A stretch of 64,000 bases of DNA from the NCBI GenBank assembly GCA_049647585.1, contig JBARXY010000004.1:272790-336789 (forward strand), written 5' to 3'. A model generated the notes under the pieces. The model did no database searches, was not told the origin of the DNA, and worked only from the letters and a program-made list of their open reading frames with translations. The translations under genes were made by a program, and so were the position numbers. This document shows positions 18,417 through 26,109 of this stretch, one piece after another (position 1 is the stretch's first letter; every line of letters begins with the position of its first letter). The DNA comes from JAGQSZ01 sp049647585. GTDB taxonomy: Bacteria > Actinomycetota > Acidimicrobiia > Acidimicrobiales > Microtrichaceae.

Positions 18417-19220
18417 TCAGTTCAACTTCATGTCCGGCAGCTTCGTGCTGGTCGGCAGGACCGTCACCGATCGGCTCCCGACCGGTGACTCGAGTGGAAT
18501 GGTCAACTCCCTCGGCTCGGCGGAATTGTCGCAGCCGACCGCATTGGCAGGCACGAGGACGACCGCTGCGACGGTCACCATGCGGTCCGTTTCAGAGACG
18601 CTCACCTGGGCCAGCGATTCGCGACTCGACCTGGCGCAACTGACCCAGACGGTAATCGATGAGCCCTTCGCGGGAACCTTCGTCTTCATCGGAGGAACCA
18701 GCGCCTGTGGGCTGTCTCCCAATCGATCCTCTGAAATCCGGAACGAAAGCGATATGGATCCATCCTTGCGCAGCACTTCCCGGACCCCCGTAGGTGCGGG
18801 TTGCCCACCGGGGTAAGTGACTGGAGTCGTTGCGTCCTGCGAGAAATCCCCGGTGCCGTCACCGGGTGAAGCGCTCTCACCGGACCCACCGGTCGCCGGC
18901 TTGCCAGAACCTGTCGCACTGGAGTCGCTGTCTGGGTCGGTCGTGTCTGGCACTGCCACCGTCTCACCAGCCTTGCCCGGACGCTCAGAGACCTTGGCGG
19001 CCGTCGAACTATCGGCTCCCGCGTCGTCCTCCCAATAGGGGGACTTGGCGGGCTTGGTGTCCCCGGCCGGGCTTCCGACCATCAAGAGGAAGGCGATCCC
19101 CAGTACCGCCAGCGCGAGAAAGCCAGCGACAAAGGTCCAGATGCTAAGGCCTTCACGATTGGTCGACACGAGGGTCAAGGGTGGCTGAATCGGACCAGAT
19201 TCGCAACGTCCGAGCGCCAT
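18417..19220 (-). CDS. Membrane-anchored hypothetical protein with low-complexity linker
   Basis: A protein of about 267 aa that I cannot place in a family. One transmembrane helix (WTFVAGFLALAVLGIAFLLM, about residues 28-48) is followed by a Ser/Gly/Asp/Thr-rich linker (about 55-130) and a C-terminal domain of roughly 130 residues with predicted strands (SISLSFRISEDRL, ITVWVSCARSS, MVTVAAVVLVPA, SRSVTVLP). The two cysteines, in VSCARSS and VGCDNS, could form a disulfide outside the membrane. I take ATG 19220 rather than 19238 because the upstream codons lie inside a 15-bp repeat array. Role unknown. Confidence 0.7.
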   Translation of the reverse strand: MALGRCESGPIQPPLTLVSTNREGLSIWTFVAGFLALAVLGIAFLLMVGSPAGDTKPAKSPYWEDDAGADSSTAAKVSERPGKAGETVAVPDTTDPDSDSSATGSGKPATGGSGESASPGDGTGDFSQDATTPVTYPGGQPAPTGVREVLRKDGSISLSFRISEDRLGDSPQALVPPMKTKVPAKGSSITVWVSCARSSRESLAQVSVSETDRMVTVAAVVLVPANAVGCDNSAEPRELTIPLESPVGSRSVTVLPTSTKLPDMKLN

Positions 19221-19339
19221 CGGCCCGGTGTGTCGCACTTCGGTGTGTCGCGACTCAGGGCGTCTGCGCTCCGAGCGTCGAGACTCAGGGCGTCTGGACT
19301 CAAAGCGTCAGGGCCCAGAGTGTCTGAACTCAAAGTGTC
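19220..19339. repeat. 15-bp tandem repeat array (minisatellite)
   Basis: Eight consecutive 15-bp units read on the minus strand, consensus GACGCYCTGAGTCNN, running from the last codons of the cyclase gene to the start codon of the next gene. All units keep the same frame with no stop in one minus-strand frame, which would spell a pentapeptide repeat of DALSx type. It is largely intergenic. Units differ at several positions, so it is not a recent expansion. Confidence 0.8.
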
Positions 19340-20304
19340 GCGACGGGAGCGACTGGTGTGGACGAAGCTCCTACGAGCTTCTCCGGAGCGGCCACGAGTA
19401 GGAACGTCCACTGTTCCTGCTCGGCACATGCCACCGACAGGTCCTCGAAGTCCCAGTTCTGCCCCTGCAAGAGTCCCATGTCACGCAATTGCGCCATGTG
19501 GACGATCAGACAGTCGGACCAGTCGGCCTGCGTCGGGGGAAACGCCTCGTAGGCGTAGCTGTCGACGAACGCGCCGGCAACGTCGTTGCGGTGCATCCAT
19601 TCGACGGAATAGGCGGAGAGGCCGGGCAGCTGAAAATCGACGCCCAGCGCGTATCGGTCACGGTCTCCCGCCCGGTAGTGACGCATCTCGCCGGTCCGGA
19701 CGAGCACGACGTCGCCCGACTCGATCGTGACACCAGCCGCTTCTACGGCCTCGTCGAGGTCGTCGCCGGTGATCGAATATCCGGGCGACAACTCGTCTAG
19801 CCCGGCGACATCCCTAAGACGGGGGATGTCGAGAAGGACTCCGCGGGTGACTATGTCGGGAAGCTTCTCGGCGCCGAGCTTTGTGGCGCCCGCAGATGCG
19901 GTGACGGTCGAGGTGGGTACCCCGTTGTACATAAGGCCGTCGTAGGAGATGTGGCTGAGGGCGTCCATGTGGGTCCCCGCGCACGTCGACATCATGACGA
20001 CGTCGTCGGAACCCTCCCAGATCCCCGGGGCGAACTGGTCGCGCTCGTTCATCGAGGTGAGCGTCAGTATCGGATTGAACCGACGGGCAGGTTGACCGAT
20101 CTGAAAGCCGTCGGCTCGGAGGTCTCCCGCAAGTCCGATCCGCTTGCCCGAGCGAACCGACGCCACTCCGCGTTTTGCCGATTCGTCGGTCAGGAGGTTT
20201 CCGCATCCGAGTTCGTCGTCGTCGCCCCAACGCCCCCAATTGGAAACCTTGGAGGCGAGCTCGGTCAGGATTTCGGGGATCGCCACAGGAAGCCGGTCTC
20301 TCAA
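19330..20304 (-). CDS. Cyclase-family protein (kynurenine-formamidase-like metal hydrolase)
   Basis: A 324-aa protein of the cyclase/arylformamidase superfamily. The metal-binding signature GTHMDALSH is complete and is preceded by the family's substrate-site region. GDVVLVRTGEM and VEWMHRNDVAGAFVDSYAYE follow in the usual order. Such enzymes hydrolyse amides or lactone-like rings. Its start overlaps the stop of the alcohol dehydrogenase gene by 4 bp (20301-20304), so the two are translationally coupled. Substrate unknown. The gene ends inside a 15-bp repeat array. Confidence 0.88.
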   Translation of the reverse strand: MRDRLPVAIPEILTELASKVSNWGRWGDDDELGCGNLLTDESAKRGVASVRSGKRIGLAGDLRADGFQIGQPARRFNPILTLTSMNERDQFAPGIWEGSDDVVMMSTCAGTHMDALSHISYDGLMYNGVPTSTVTASAGATKLGAEKLPDIVTRGVLLDIPRLRDVAGLDELSPGYSITGDDLDEAVEAAGVTIESGDVVLVRTGEMRHYRAGDRDRYALGVDFQLPGLSAYSVEWMHRNDVAGAFVDSYAYEAFPPTQADWSDCLIVHMAQLRDMGLLQGQNWDFEDLSVACAEQEQWTFLLVAAPEKLVGASSTPVAPVATL

Positions 20305-21386
20305 TCGAAGGTCAGTACGCCGCGGGCGAGTTTGCCCTCATGTAGCTCATCGAGCGCCAACTGGAAATCCTCGAGCGGATAGGTCTGCGAGACGAGCTCG
20401 TCCAGCTTGAGGCGTCCGGCCTGATAGAGCTTGACCATCAGGGGAATGTCGTACTGGGGACGCGCGGAGCCGTAGCGACAGCCCATGATCGTCTTGTCGT
20501 TGTACATGGTGTTGACAACGAACGACGCCTCGCTGCCCATCTTGGGAACGCCGAGCATGACCAGGGTTCCGCCCCAGTCGAGCATCTCGGTCGAGGTCTT
20601 GATCAGGGCTGTTGAACCAACGCATTCGAACACGTAGTCGACGCCGTTGGGACAGATCTCCTTGACCGCCGCTATCAGGTCGAAGTCCGGACCATCGGGG
20701 CAGATGAAATGCGTGGCTCCGAACGCCTTGGCGAACGCCTCCTTGCCGGGATTCGTGTCCACGGCGATGATCGGCAGGCCATCCGAGAGCGCGGCACCCT
20801 GGATGGCGTTGAGCCCGATCCCGCCGACCCCGATGACGACGACCGACTCGCCGTGCTGGACCTTGGCCCGGTTGAACACGGACCCGACCCCGGTCAGTAC
20901 GCCACATCCGATCAGCGATGCGGACGTGAGCGGAATGTCGTCGGGGATCTTCACGGCCTGGGTCGCCTTGACCACCGTCTCCTCGCAGAAGACGCCGAGG
21001 TTGGCGAACTGGAAGACCTTCTGTGCCGCATCGCCGTGACCGCAGGTGAACGGACGGGAGAGCTTGCCTAGCGACTGGCGACAGAAGGTCGGCTTGCCAC
21101 GGTCGCACTGTGCACACTGGCCGCAGTTGCCCAGAGTGGAGAGCACCACGTGATCGCCGACAACGACGTTGGTGACGTCGGAAGCGACCTGGGTCACGAC
21201 CCCGGCACCTTCGTGGCCGAGTACCACCGGCGGCGGAAACTGGATGGTGCCGTTCAGCACCGACACGTCGCTGTGGCAAAGGCCTGCGGCCTCGATCTGG
21301 ACCCGCACCTCGCCCGCACGCAGGTCACGCACCTCGATGTCGGTGGCGACCGTCGCCTGCTTGCCGTCCCAAACGATGCCCTTCAT
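20301..21386 (-). CDS. Zinc-dependent alcohol dehydrogenase
   Basis: A 361-aa medium-chain dehydrogenase. The catalytic zinc region (LCHSDVSVLNG, LGHEGAGVV) is followed by the four-cysteine structural zinc lobe (CGQCAQCDRGKPTFC) and the NAD-binding motif VIGVGGIGLNAIQGA. The start is the ATG at 21386 (MKGIVWDGKQ), which begins the conserved fold; the in-frame extension upstream to 21821 is non-coding. The pattern resembles mycothiol- or NDMA-dependent actinobacterial alcohol dehydrogenases; cofactor details are inference. It is coupled to the downstream cyclase. Confidence 0.93.
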   Translation of the reverse strand: MKGIVWDGKQATVATDIEVRDLRAGEVRVQIEAAGLCHSDVSVLNGTIQFPPPVVLGHEGAGVVTQVASDVTNVVVGDHVVLSTLGNCGQCAQCDRGKPTFCRQSLGKLSRPFTCGHGDAAQKVFQFANLGVFCEETVVKATQAVKIPDDIPLTSASLIGCGVLTGVGSVFNRAKVQHGESVVVIGVGGIGLNAIQGAALSDGLPIIAVDTNPGKEAFAKAFGATHFICPDGPDFDLIAAVKEICPNGVDYVFECVGSTALIKTSTEMLDWGGTLVMLGVPKMGSEASFVVNTMYNDKTIMGCRYGSARPQYDIPLMVKLYQAGRLKLDELVSQTYPLEDFQLALDELHEGKLARGVLTFD

Positions 21387-21558
21387 GGCTCTCTCATTCG
21401 TCCATGGCACATCCGGGGATGGCCGATTCGTGCAGTGACGCCTCACCCTCTCGGACAGAGAAGCATGACCATCGACATACCGGTGACAGCGTGGGACAAC
21501 CGTAGTCCGACTGGAACATGTTCTCGTCAGCGGACCGCTCACGATCACCCCCACCCCC

Positions 21559-21608
21559 GTTTTGTTCTGCCAGACGGTCGCTGGAGCGACCAGTCCGCAG
21601 AACAAAAC
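21559..21608. repeat. 50-bp palindrome, left copy flanking the nuclease gene
   Basis: Perfect 12-bp outer arms GTTTTGTTCTGC (21559-21570) and GCAGAACAAAAC (21597-21608). Inside them is a second stem GGTCGCT/AGCGACC (21576-21582 and 21585-21591) with a 2-nt loop. The bases just outside (CCACCC at 21551 and GGGTGG at 21614) are also complementary. The outer arms are identical to those at 22626-22675 on the other side of the gene. No T-tract follows. The element starts 116 bp before the gene's ATG. Confidence 0.9.
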
Positions 21609-21674
21609 CCGGTGGGTGGCCGGAGAGCACTGCCCCTTCTCCTGAACTCGGTCGCCAGCGAAGAATCGATCGCC

Positions 21675-22580
21675 ATGGACAGCCACATGACAGAACTGGC
21701 ACGGGTGCAGCATGGGGTTCTCACGCGCACCCAGCTGCGTGAGGGCGGCATGTCGCGAGCAAAGCTCCGACATCTCATCAATCGTGGGTGGCTGATCCCA
21801 GTGACGGCCGAGGTGCTCCATCTAGTCGGCGCACCCGCAAGCCGCGGGCAGTCCACCATGACAGCGGTGCTGGATGCGGGGCCGAGCGCTGTGCTTTCTT
21901 ACCGTTCAGGCGCTTCCTGGTGGAGGGTCAGCGGGTGCCAGCTCAAACCCATCGAGGTAGCTCGGAAATGCAGGTCACGTCGCGGCAGTGACCTGGCGAG
22001 AATCCACACAGTCAGACTGTTGCCCGAGCGATGGACCACAGTGCTCGACGGCATACCCATCGCCCGGCCCGAGTTCGTAGCGCTTCACCTGTTCGCCACA
22101 TGCCACTTCGAACAGGCCGAACGATGGGTCGAGAGGTTGTGGTCACTTCGCCTGCTCGACTCCAGATCGCTGTTCAGCTTTCTCGCCGAGCTGGGTCGCA
22201 GCGGACGGAATGGCACCGCACCACTCCGTCGATACCTCGACGATCGTGGCCACGACTATGTCCCTCCCGCCAGCAATGTCGAAGCTCGGACTCTGCAGAT
22301 CCTGCAGGCGGCAGGTATCGACATGCGTTGTCAGGTAGACATCGGTGGAGAGAGCTGGACCGGACGAGTCGACTTCTACGACGACAACCGAAGGGTCGTG
22401 CTGGAAGTCCAGAGCGAGATGTACCACACCGCTCTTGTCGATCGGATTGCCGACCGGGACCGCCTTGACAAGCTCCGATCCAACGGAGTGATTGTCGTCG
22501 AGGCCACCGATACCGAGGTCTTCCACCGACCTTGGGAGGTAGTCCAAAGAGTGAAGGTCGCGTTTGAGGCAGGCTCATGA
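21675..22580 (+). CDS. AbiEi-like winged-helix protein with C-terminal DUF559/Vsr-like nuclease domain
   Basis: A 301-aa protein. Residues 1-55 look like the AbiEi antitoxin-type winged helix (ARVQHGVLTRTQLREGG, then MSRAKLRHLINRGWL). The middle follows actinobacterial proteins of this class (AVLSYRSGASWW; IPIARPEFVALHLFA). The C-terminus fits a PD-(D/E)XK nuclease of the DUF559/Vsr type: E203 in NVEARTLQIL, D233 in GRVDFYDD and E244-V-Q246, followed by DRLDKLRSNGVIVVEAT. No toxin partner gene lies next to it. The gene stands alone between two convergent-oriented minus-strand metabolic genes and is bracketed by matching 50-bp palindromes, which suggests an independent genetic unit. Start is ATG 21675; 21687 is possible. 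Confidence 0.85.
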   Translation: MDSHMTELARVQHGVLTRTQLREGGMSRAKLRHLINRGWLIPVTAEVLHLVGAPASRGQSTMTAVLDAGPSAVLSYRSGASWWRVSGCQLKPIEVARKCRSRRGSDLARIHTVRLLPERWTTVLDGIPIARPEFVALHLFATCHFEQAERWVERLWSLRLLDSRSLFSFLAELGRSGRNGTAPLRRYLDDRGHDYVPPASNVEARTLQILQAAGIDMRCQVDIGGESWTGRVDFYDDNRRVVLEVQSEMYHTALVDRIADRDRLDKLRSNGVIVVEATDTEVFHRPWEVVQRVKVAFEAGS

Positions 22581-22625
22581 TGCACGAAAGCGCGCTATCA
22601 CAGCGCCTCCTCACCCCGACCGGAC

Positions 22626-22675
22626 GTTTTGTTCTGCGAAGTGGTTGCTCTGGCAGCCATTTGGCAGAACAAAAC
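22626..22675. repeat. 50-bp palindrome, right copy flanking the nuclease gene
   Basis: The same 12-bp outer arms as the left copy (22626-22637 and 22664-22675), the same total length and a 26-nt interior that again folds on itself. One inner pair changes from C-G in the left copy to T-A here, a compensatory change, and other differences are mostly wobble-compatible. The element begins 46 bp after the nuclease gene stop. No T-tract follows in the plus direction. Confidence 0.9.
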
Positions 22676-22715
22676 CGGATTGTGACGTGAGCGGAGCGGA
22701 GCGGATTGGCCTGGC

Positions 22716-24176
22716 TCAGCCGGGCCAGACGATCGATTGCAGTTCCGAATACGCGTAGAGACCGAAGTCGCCGCCGTCGCGCCCGACACCGGACTGCTTG
22801 AAGCCACCGAAGGGAGCTTCATGGTTTCGCTGCAAGGTGTTGATACCGACGTTGCCGGAACGGAGTCGCTTGGCGACCTCCCAGGCGCGCCCGGTGTCTT
22901 TGGAGAACACGTAGCTATAGAGGCCGTAGTCGCTGTCATTGGCGATCGAGATCGCTTCGTCCTCGTCATCGAAGGGAACCACCACGACCACGGGGCCGAA
23001 GAGTTCTTCGCGGACCGGTGTCATCTGGTTCGTGCATTCGACCAGCAGCGTCGGCGCGACGTAGAAGCCGGTCTCCATGTCGGGACGCTCGCCTCCGGCC
23101 GCAATTTGGGCCCCTTCTGCGACACCAGTCGCGATGTAGTCCTCGATGCGCGCTCGGTGGGCTGCTGAGATGACCGGACCGACGATCGTGTCGCGCTCCA
23201 GCGGGTCACCGACCTTCAGGTGTCCGATCGCCTTGGTCAGTCCCCCTACCAGATGGTCATAGACAGAGCGGTGGACGATCACACGGGTAGGCGAGGTGCA
23301 GATCTGGCCCGAATGGAAGCCCCAGACCGACGAGATACCGCCGATCGCAGCCTTCAGGTCGGCATCCTCGAACACGATGCATGCGCCCTTGCCGCCGAGT
23401 TCCATCAGCTGGCGCTTCATCTGGGACCCGGCAACCGCCCCGATGCTCTGGCCCACGCCGGTCGATCCGGTGAAGGACACCATGTCTGTCAGTGGATGCT
23501 CAACGACGGCCTGCGATGGAGCGATGTCGTTGCCGGTGACGACGTTCACCACGCCGGGCGGGAAGCCGGCCTCGTTCATCAACTCGACCATGCGGATCAC
23601 GCCGAGCGGGTCCTGGGGAGCCGGTTTGACCACGACGGTGTTTCCCATCGCCAGGGCGGGGCCGATCTTGCCGGCCATGTTGGTCATCGGGAAGTTGTAG
23701 GAAGTGATGCACGTGACGACACCGACCGGCGCACGATGTCCGACGCCGGAGATCAGGCCGCCGGGCGCCAGGGCGGTCGTCGGCATTACCGCCGGTTCCA
23801 GAGGAATGATGCGACTCTTGAGCGCACCCGATGCGTAACGACGCAACCGGGCGCTCGCCTGGGGGAACTGCATCGTCTTGGTGATGCCCATCGTTGCCCC
23901 GGTCTCGGCCTGGAGGATCGGAACGATCTCATCTCGGTGCGCGTCGATCAGATCGGCCGCACGGGTCAACAACGCGCTGCGCTCTTCGGGCGTGGTGCGG
24001 GACCAGGAGTCGAAGGCTCCAGCGGCGGCTTCGACGGCGGCGTTGGCCTGCTCGACGGAGGCTTCGGGCGCACGGCCCGCAACCTGCTCGGTCGCCGGGT
24101 TGATGATGTCGTAGGTGCCGGCTGCGCCTTCGACGGATTCACCACCGATCGTCAGGCGGTAGGTCGAGTCAGACAT
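22716..24176 (-). CDS. Aldehyde dehydrogenase (NAD(P)-dependent)
   Basis: A 486-aa enzyme oxidising an aldehyde to the acid. Visible elements are SYNFPMTNMAGKIGPALAMG with the cofactor site, FTGSTGVGQSI, the general-base Glu in LMELGGKGACIV and the catalytic Cys in HSGQICTSPTR, followed by EELFGPVVVVVPF. The start is ATG 24176 (MSDSTYRLTIGG); residues encoded further upstream lack family similarity. It may process the product of the nearby alcohol dehydrogenase, although the nuclease cassette lies between them. Substrate unknown. Confidence 0.93.
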   Translation of the reverse strand: MSDSTYRLTIGGESVEGAAGTYDIINPATEQVAGRAPEASVEQANAAVEAAAGAFDSWSRTTPEERSALLTRAADLIDAHRDEIVPILQAETGATMGITKTMQFPQASARLRRYASGALKSRIIPLEPAVMPTTALAPGGLISGVGHRAPVGVVTCITSYNFPMTNMAGKIGPALAMGNTVVVKPAPQDPLGVIRMVELMNEAGFPPGVVNVVTGNDIAPSQAVVEHPLTDMVSFTGSTGVGQSIGAVAGSQMKRQLMELGGKGACIVFEDADLKAAIGGISSVWGFHSGQICTSPTRVIVHRSVYDHLVGGLTKAIGHLKVGDPLERDTIVGPVISAAHRARIEDYIATGVAEGAQIAAGGERPDMETGFYVAPTLLVECTNQMTPVREELFGPVVVVVPFDDEDEAISIANDSDYGLYSYVFSKDTGRAWEVAKRLRSGNVGINTLQRNHEAPFGGFKQSGVGRDGGDFGLYAYSELQSIVWPG

Positions 24177-24295
24177 GAGTTGGTCCTTGGGATTTTGATG
24201 GTCGAACGCCGCTAGATCGCGAGCGCTGGCGAGCAGTGCGGACAACGAGCAATTGAGTAGCGAGTTTTGGTGATTCCAGCCCGTCGATCTCTGGG

Positions 24296-25531
24296 TCAGG
24301 GCTCCATGTCGAGACCGAGCATTTCGATCGCGTTGCCCCGCATGAGCTTGCGCACGATGCTCGGCTCAAGGTGACCCATCAGCTTGTGGGCGGTCTCACG
24401 CGAGTGGGGCCAGGTGCTGTCGGAGTGGGGGTAGTCGGTCTCGAAACAGATGTTGTTGACGCCGACCTTCGTGAGGTTGTCGAGGCCGTACTCGTCGTCG
24501 AAGAAGCACCCGTACATCTGGCGGTAGTAGTACGTCGACGGTGGCTCTGGAACCTTGTCGCCGAAACCACCCCACGCCCTGTTGTCCTCCCAGACCTTGT
24601 CGGCCCGTTCAAGGATGTAGGGAATCCATCCGATCTGCCCTTCTGAATAGGCGAGCTTCAGCGTGGGCAAACGGGCCAGCCAACCGGAGAAGAGCCAGTC
24701 GGTCATCGAACTCATCGCATTACCGAACGTCAACGTGGAGCCGACCGCAGCCGGGGCGTCTGTCGACGTCGAGGGCATCTTCGAACTTGAACCGATGTGC
24801 ATGTTGATCACGGTGCCCGTCTCGGCGCACGCACGGAACAGCGGTTCCCAGTAGTCGGTATGGATCGAGGGCAGATCCAGATATGGCGGGATCTCGCTGA
24901 AGCAGACTGCCCGGACTCCACGTTCCGCGTTCCGCCTTACCTCAGCTGCGGCGAGTTCGGCGTCCCACAACTGGATGATGATCAGGGGAATGAGGCGCCC
25001 GTTGGAATCGCCACACCACTCCTCGACCATCCAGTCGTTGTAGGCCTTCACGCACAGGTCGGACAGGTCCTTGTCCTGGGCCTCCATGAAGGTCTGCCCG
25101 CAGAACCGGGGGAAGGACGGGAAGCACATCTGGGCCTCGGTCCAGTTGGCGTCCATATCCTCAATGCGGGCCTTGGGGTCCCAACAGCCCTTGCGCATCT
25201 CTTCGTACGTGATACCAACGACCTTGACCTCGTCGCGATCGAAACCTGCGGCCGCCGAAAGTCTGGTCTGGGGAATCTTTTTGTCCTCGTAGAGCCACCA
25301 GTCGCAGAGCGCTCCGTCTTCGTCGGGCTCGTAGGAGAAAACGCCACCCACGAAGTTCATGTTGCCGCGCTCCTGAATAGTTCGCGGCCAGACATCGCTG
25401 TACTTCGACGGCAGGCGGTCGGTCCAAACGTTCGGAGGTTCGATCACGTGGTCGTCGATCGAGATGATCTTGGGAATCTCGTCGAGAGGTGTGCCCGGAC
25501 TTCCCTGATCTCTTCCCTGCTCTGCGCTCAT
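24296..25531 (-). CDS. Amidohydrolase-family protein (amidohydrolase 2)
   Basis: A 411-aa TIM-barrel metal-dependent hydrolase/decarboxylase-like protein. IISIDDHVIEPPNVW carries the D-x-H metal pair. Further landmarks are NMHIGSSSKMPS, AYSEGQIGWIPYILER and FETDYPHSDSTWPHS with the conserved Asp, and the C-terminal LMRGNAIEMLGLD. Such proteins are common in actinobacterial steroid and aromatic catabolic clusters, often near acyl-CoA enzymes. The TetR-type palindrome at 25551-25567 lies 20 bp upstream of the ATG, where it would block transcription or initiation. Reaction unknown. Confidence 0.9.
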   Translation of the reverse strand: MSAEQGRDQGSPGTPLDEIPKIISIDDHVIEPPNVWTDRLPSKYSDVWPRTIQERGNMNFVGGVFSYEPDEDGALCDWWLYEDKKIPQTRLSAAAGFDRDEVKVVGITYEEMRKGCWDPKARIEDMDANWTEAQMCFPSFPRFCGQTFMEAQDKDLSDLCVKAYNDWMVEEWCGDSNGRLIPLIIIQLWDAELAAAEVRRNAERGVRAVCFSEIPPYLDLPSIHTDYWEPLFRACAETGTVINMHIGSSSKMPSTSTDAPAAVGSTLTFGNAMSSMTDWLFSGWLARLPTLKLAYSEGQIGWIPYILERADKVWEDNRAWGGFGDKVPEPPSTYYYRQMYGCFFDDEYGLDNLTKVGVNNICFETDYPHSDSTWPHSRETAHKLMGHLEPSIVRKLMRGNAIEMLGLDMEP

Positions 25532-25550
25532 GAACCGATCGTAACCCCGA

Positions 25551-25567
25551 ATCTGACGACCTGTCAG
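25551..25567. promoter_or_regulatory. Palindromic operator, site B
   Basis: ATCTGACGACCTGTCAG matches the reverse complement of site A (15484-15502) at 17 consecutive bases and resembles site C (36971). It lies 20-36 bp upstream of the minus-strand amidohydrolase start, a good position for repression. TetR-type operator by length and symmetry. Confidence 0.75.
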
Positions 25568-25575
25568 GCCGATAC

Positions 25576-25589
25576 TGAAACAGGTTCTA
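25576..25589. promoter_or_regulatory. Possible KstR-like box
   Basis: TGAAACAGGTTCTA contains the AACnnGTT core with partial flanking symmetry, as in mycobacterial KstR boxes (TnnAACnnGTTnnA). It lies 45 bp upstream of the amidohydrolase and overlaps the stop codon of the DUF5658-like gene. A KstR-like regulator is encoded at 11486-12208. Only one such site was noticed, so chance is possible. Confidence 0.3.
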
Positions 25590-26045
25590 GCCCTGTATCA
25601 GGAGCCATACAACCAGCACTGAGTTCCAGATGACGACAGCTAGGTAGAGCCCGGCAACTGTCGCAGCCGCCCGGTCAGCTCGGCGGGACTCGGTAGGACA
25701 GAAAAACAGAAGCAGACCGGCCGAGGCGGCGAAGAGCGTCTTGACCCCGAGGGGAGCGGCCGTGCCCTCCATCAATCCGCTCATCAGAGGATTGCCTTCG
25801 AGACCTCCAAGATGCAGGATCGCCTTGGTCAACAACACATCACAGATGTTGAGGACGACGAGCGCAGCTGCGATCTGCATTCGAACTGCTGAAACGGACA
25901 CGTTGAAAAGCGGAAGCTGAAACGTCCGCGCTTCGGCGCGCTCGGGCCTTTCAATCGGTTCGGTACCAGCAATCTCGACAGAACGGCCCCAGCCGCTGTC
26001 CCGCCATACGCCCATCATCGCCTCCAGCCCGCCGCCGCGGTTCAT
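25587..26045 (-). CDS. DUF5658-like small membrane protein
   Basis: A 152-aa protein with about three transmembrane helices in its second half. The pattern NICDVLLTKAILHLGGLEGNPLM (Asn-x-x-Asp, then a helix, then Glu-x-NP) resembles DUF5658 membrane proteins. The first 45 residues are polar and poorly conserved-looking, so the true start may be the internal ATG encoding MMGVWRDSG. It stands alone between an SDR and an amidohydrolase. Function unknown. Confidence 0.65.
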   Translation of the reverse strand: MNRGGGLEAMMGVWRDSGWGRSVEIAGTEPIERPERAEARTFQLPLFNVSVSAVRMQIAAALVVLNICDVLLTKAILHLGGLEGNPLMSGLMEGTAAPLGVKTLFAASAGLLLFFCPTESRRADRAAATVAGLYLAVVIWNSVLVVWLLIQG

Positions 26046-26109
26046 GCGTCACAAGGCTTATCAGAAAGGCTTCTCTGCCGCACCGCCACCTGCTGGGTAA
26101 ATGCCCTCC

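Noticed and set aside
20301..21821. Long alcohol dehydrogenase starting at 21821
   Set aside because: The first 145 codons run through the nuclease gene and left palindrome antisense and have no family similarity; ATG 21386 starts the conserved fold.
21675..22580. Classical AbiE toxin-antitoxin pair
   Set aside because: Only an AbiEi-like winged helix is present, fused to a nuclease-like domain; no AbiEii nucleotidyltransferase lies next to it.
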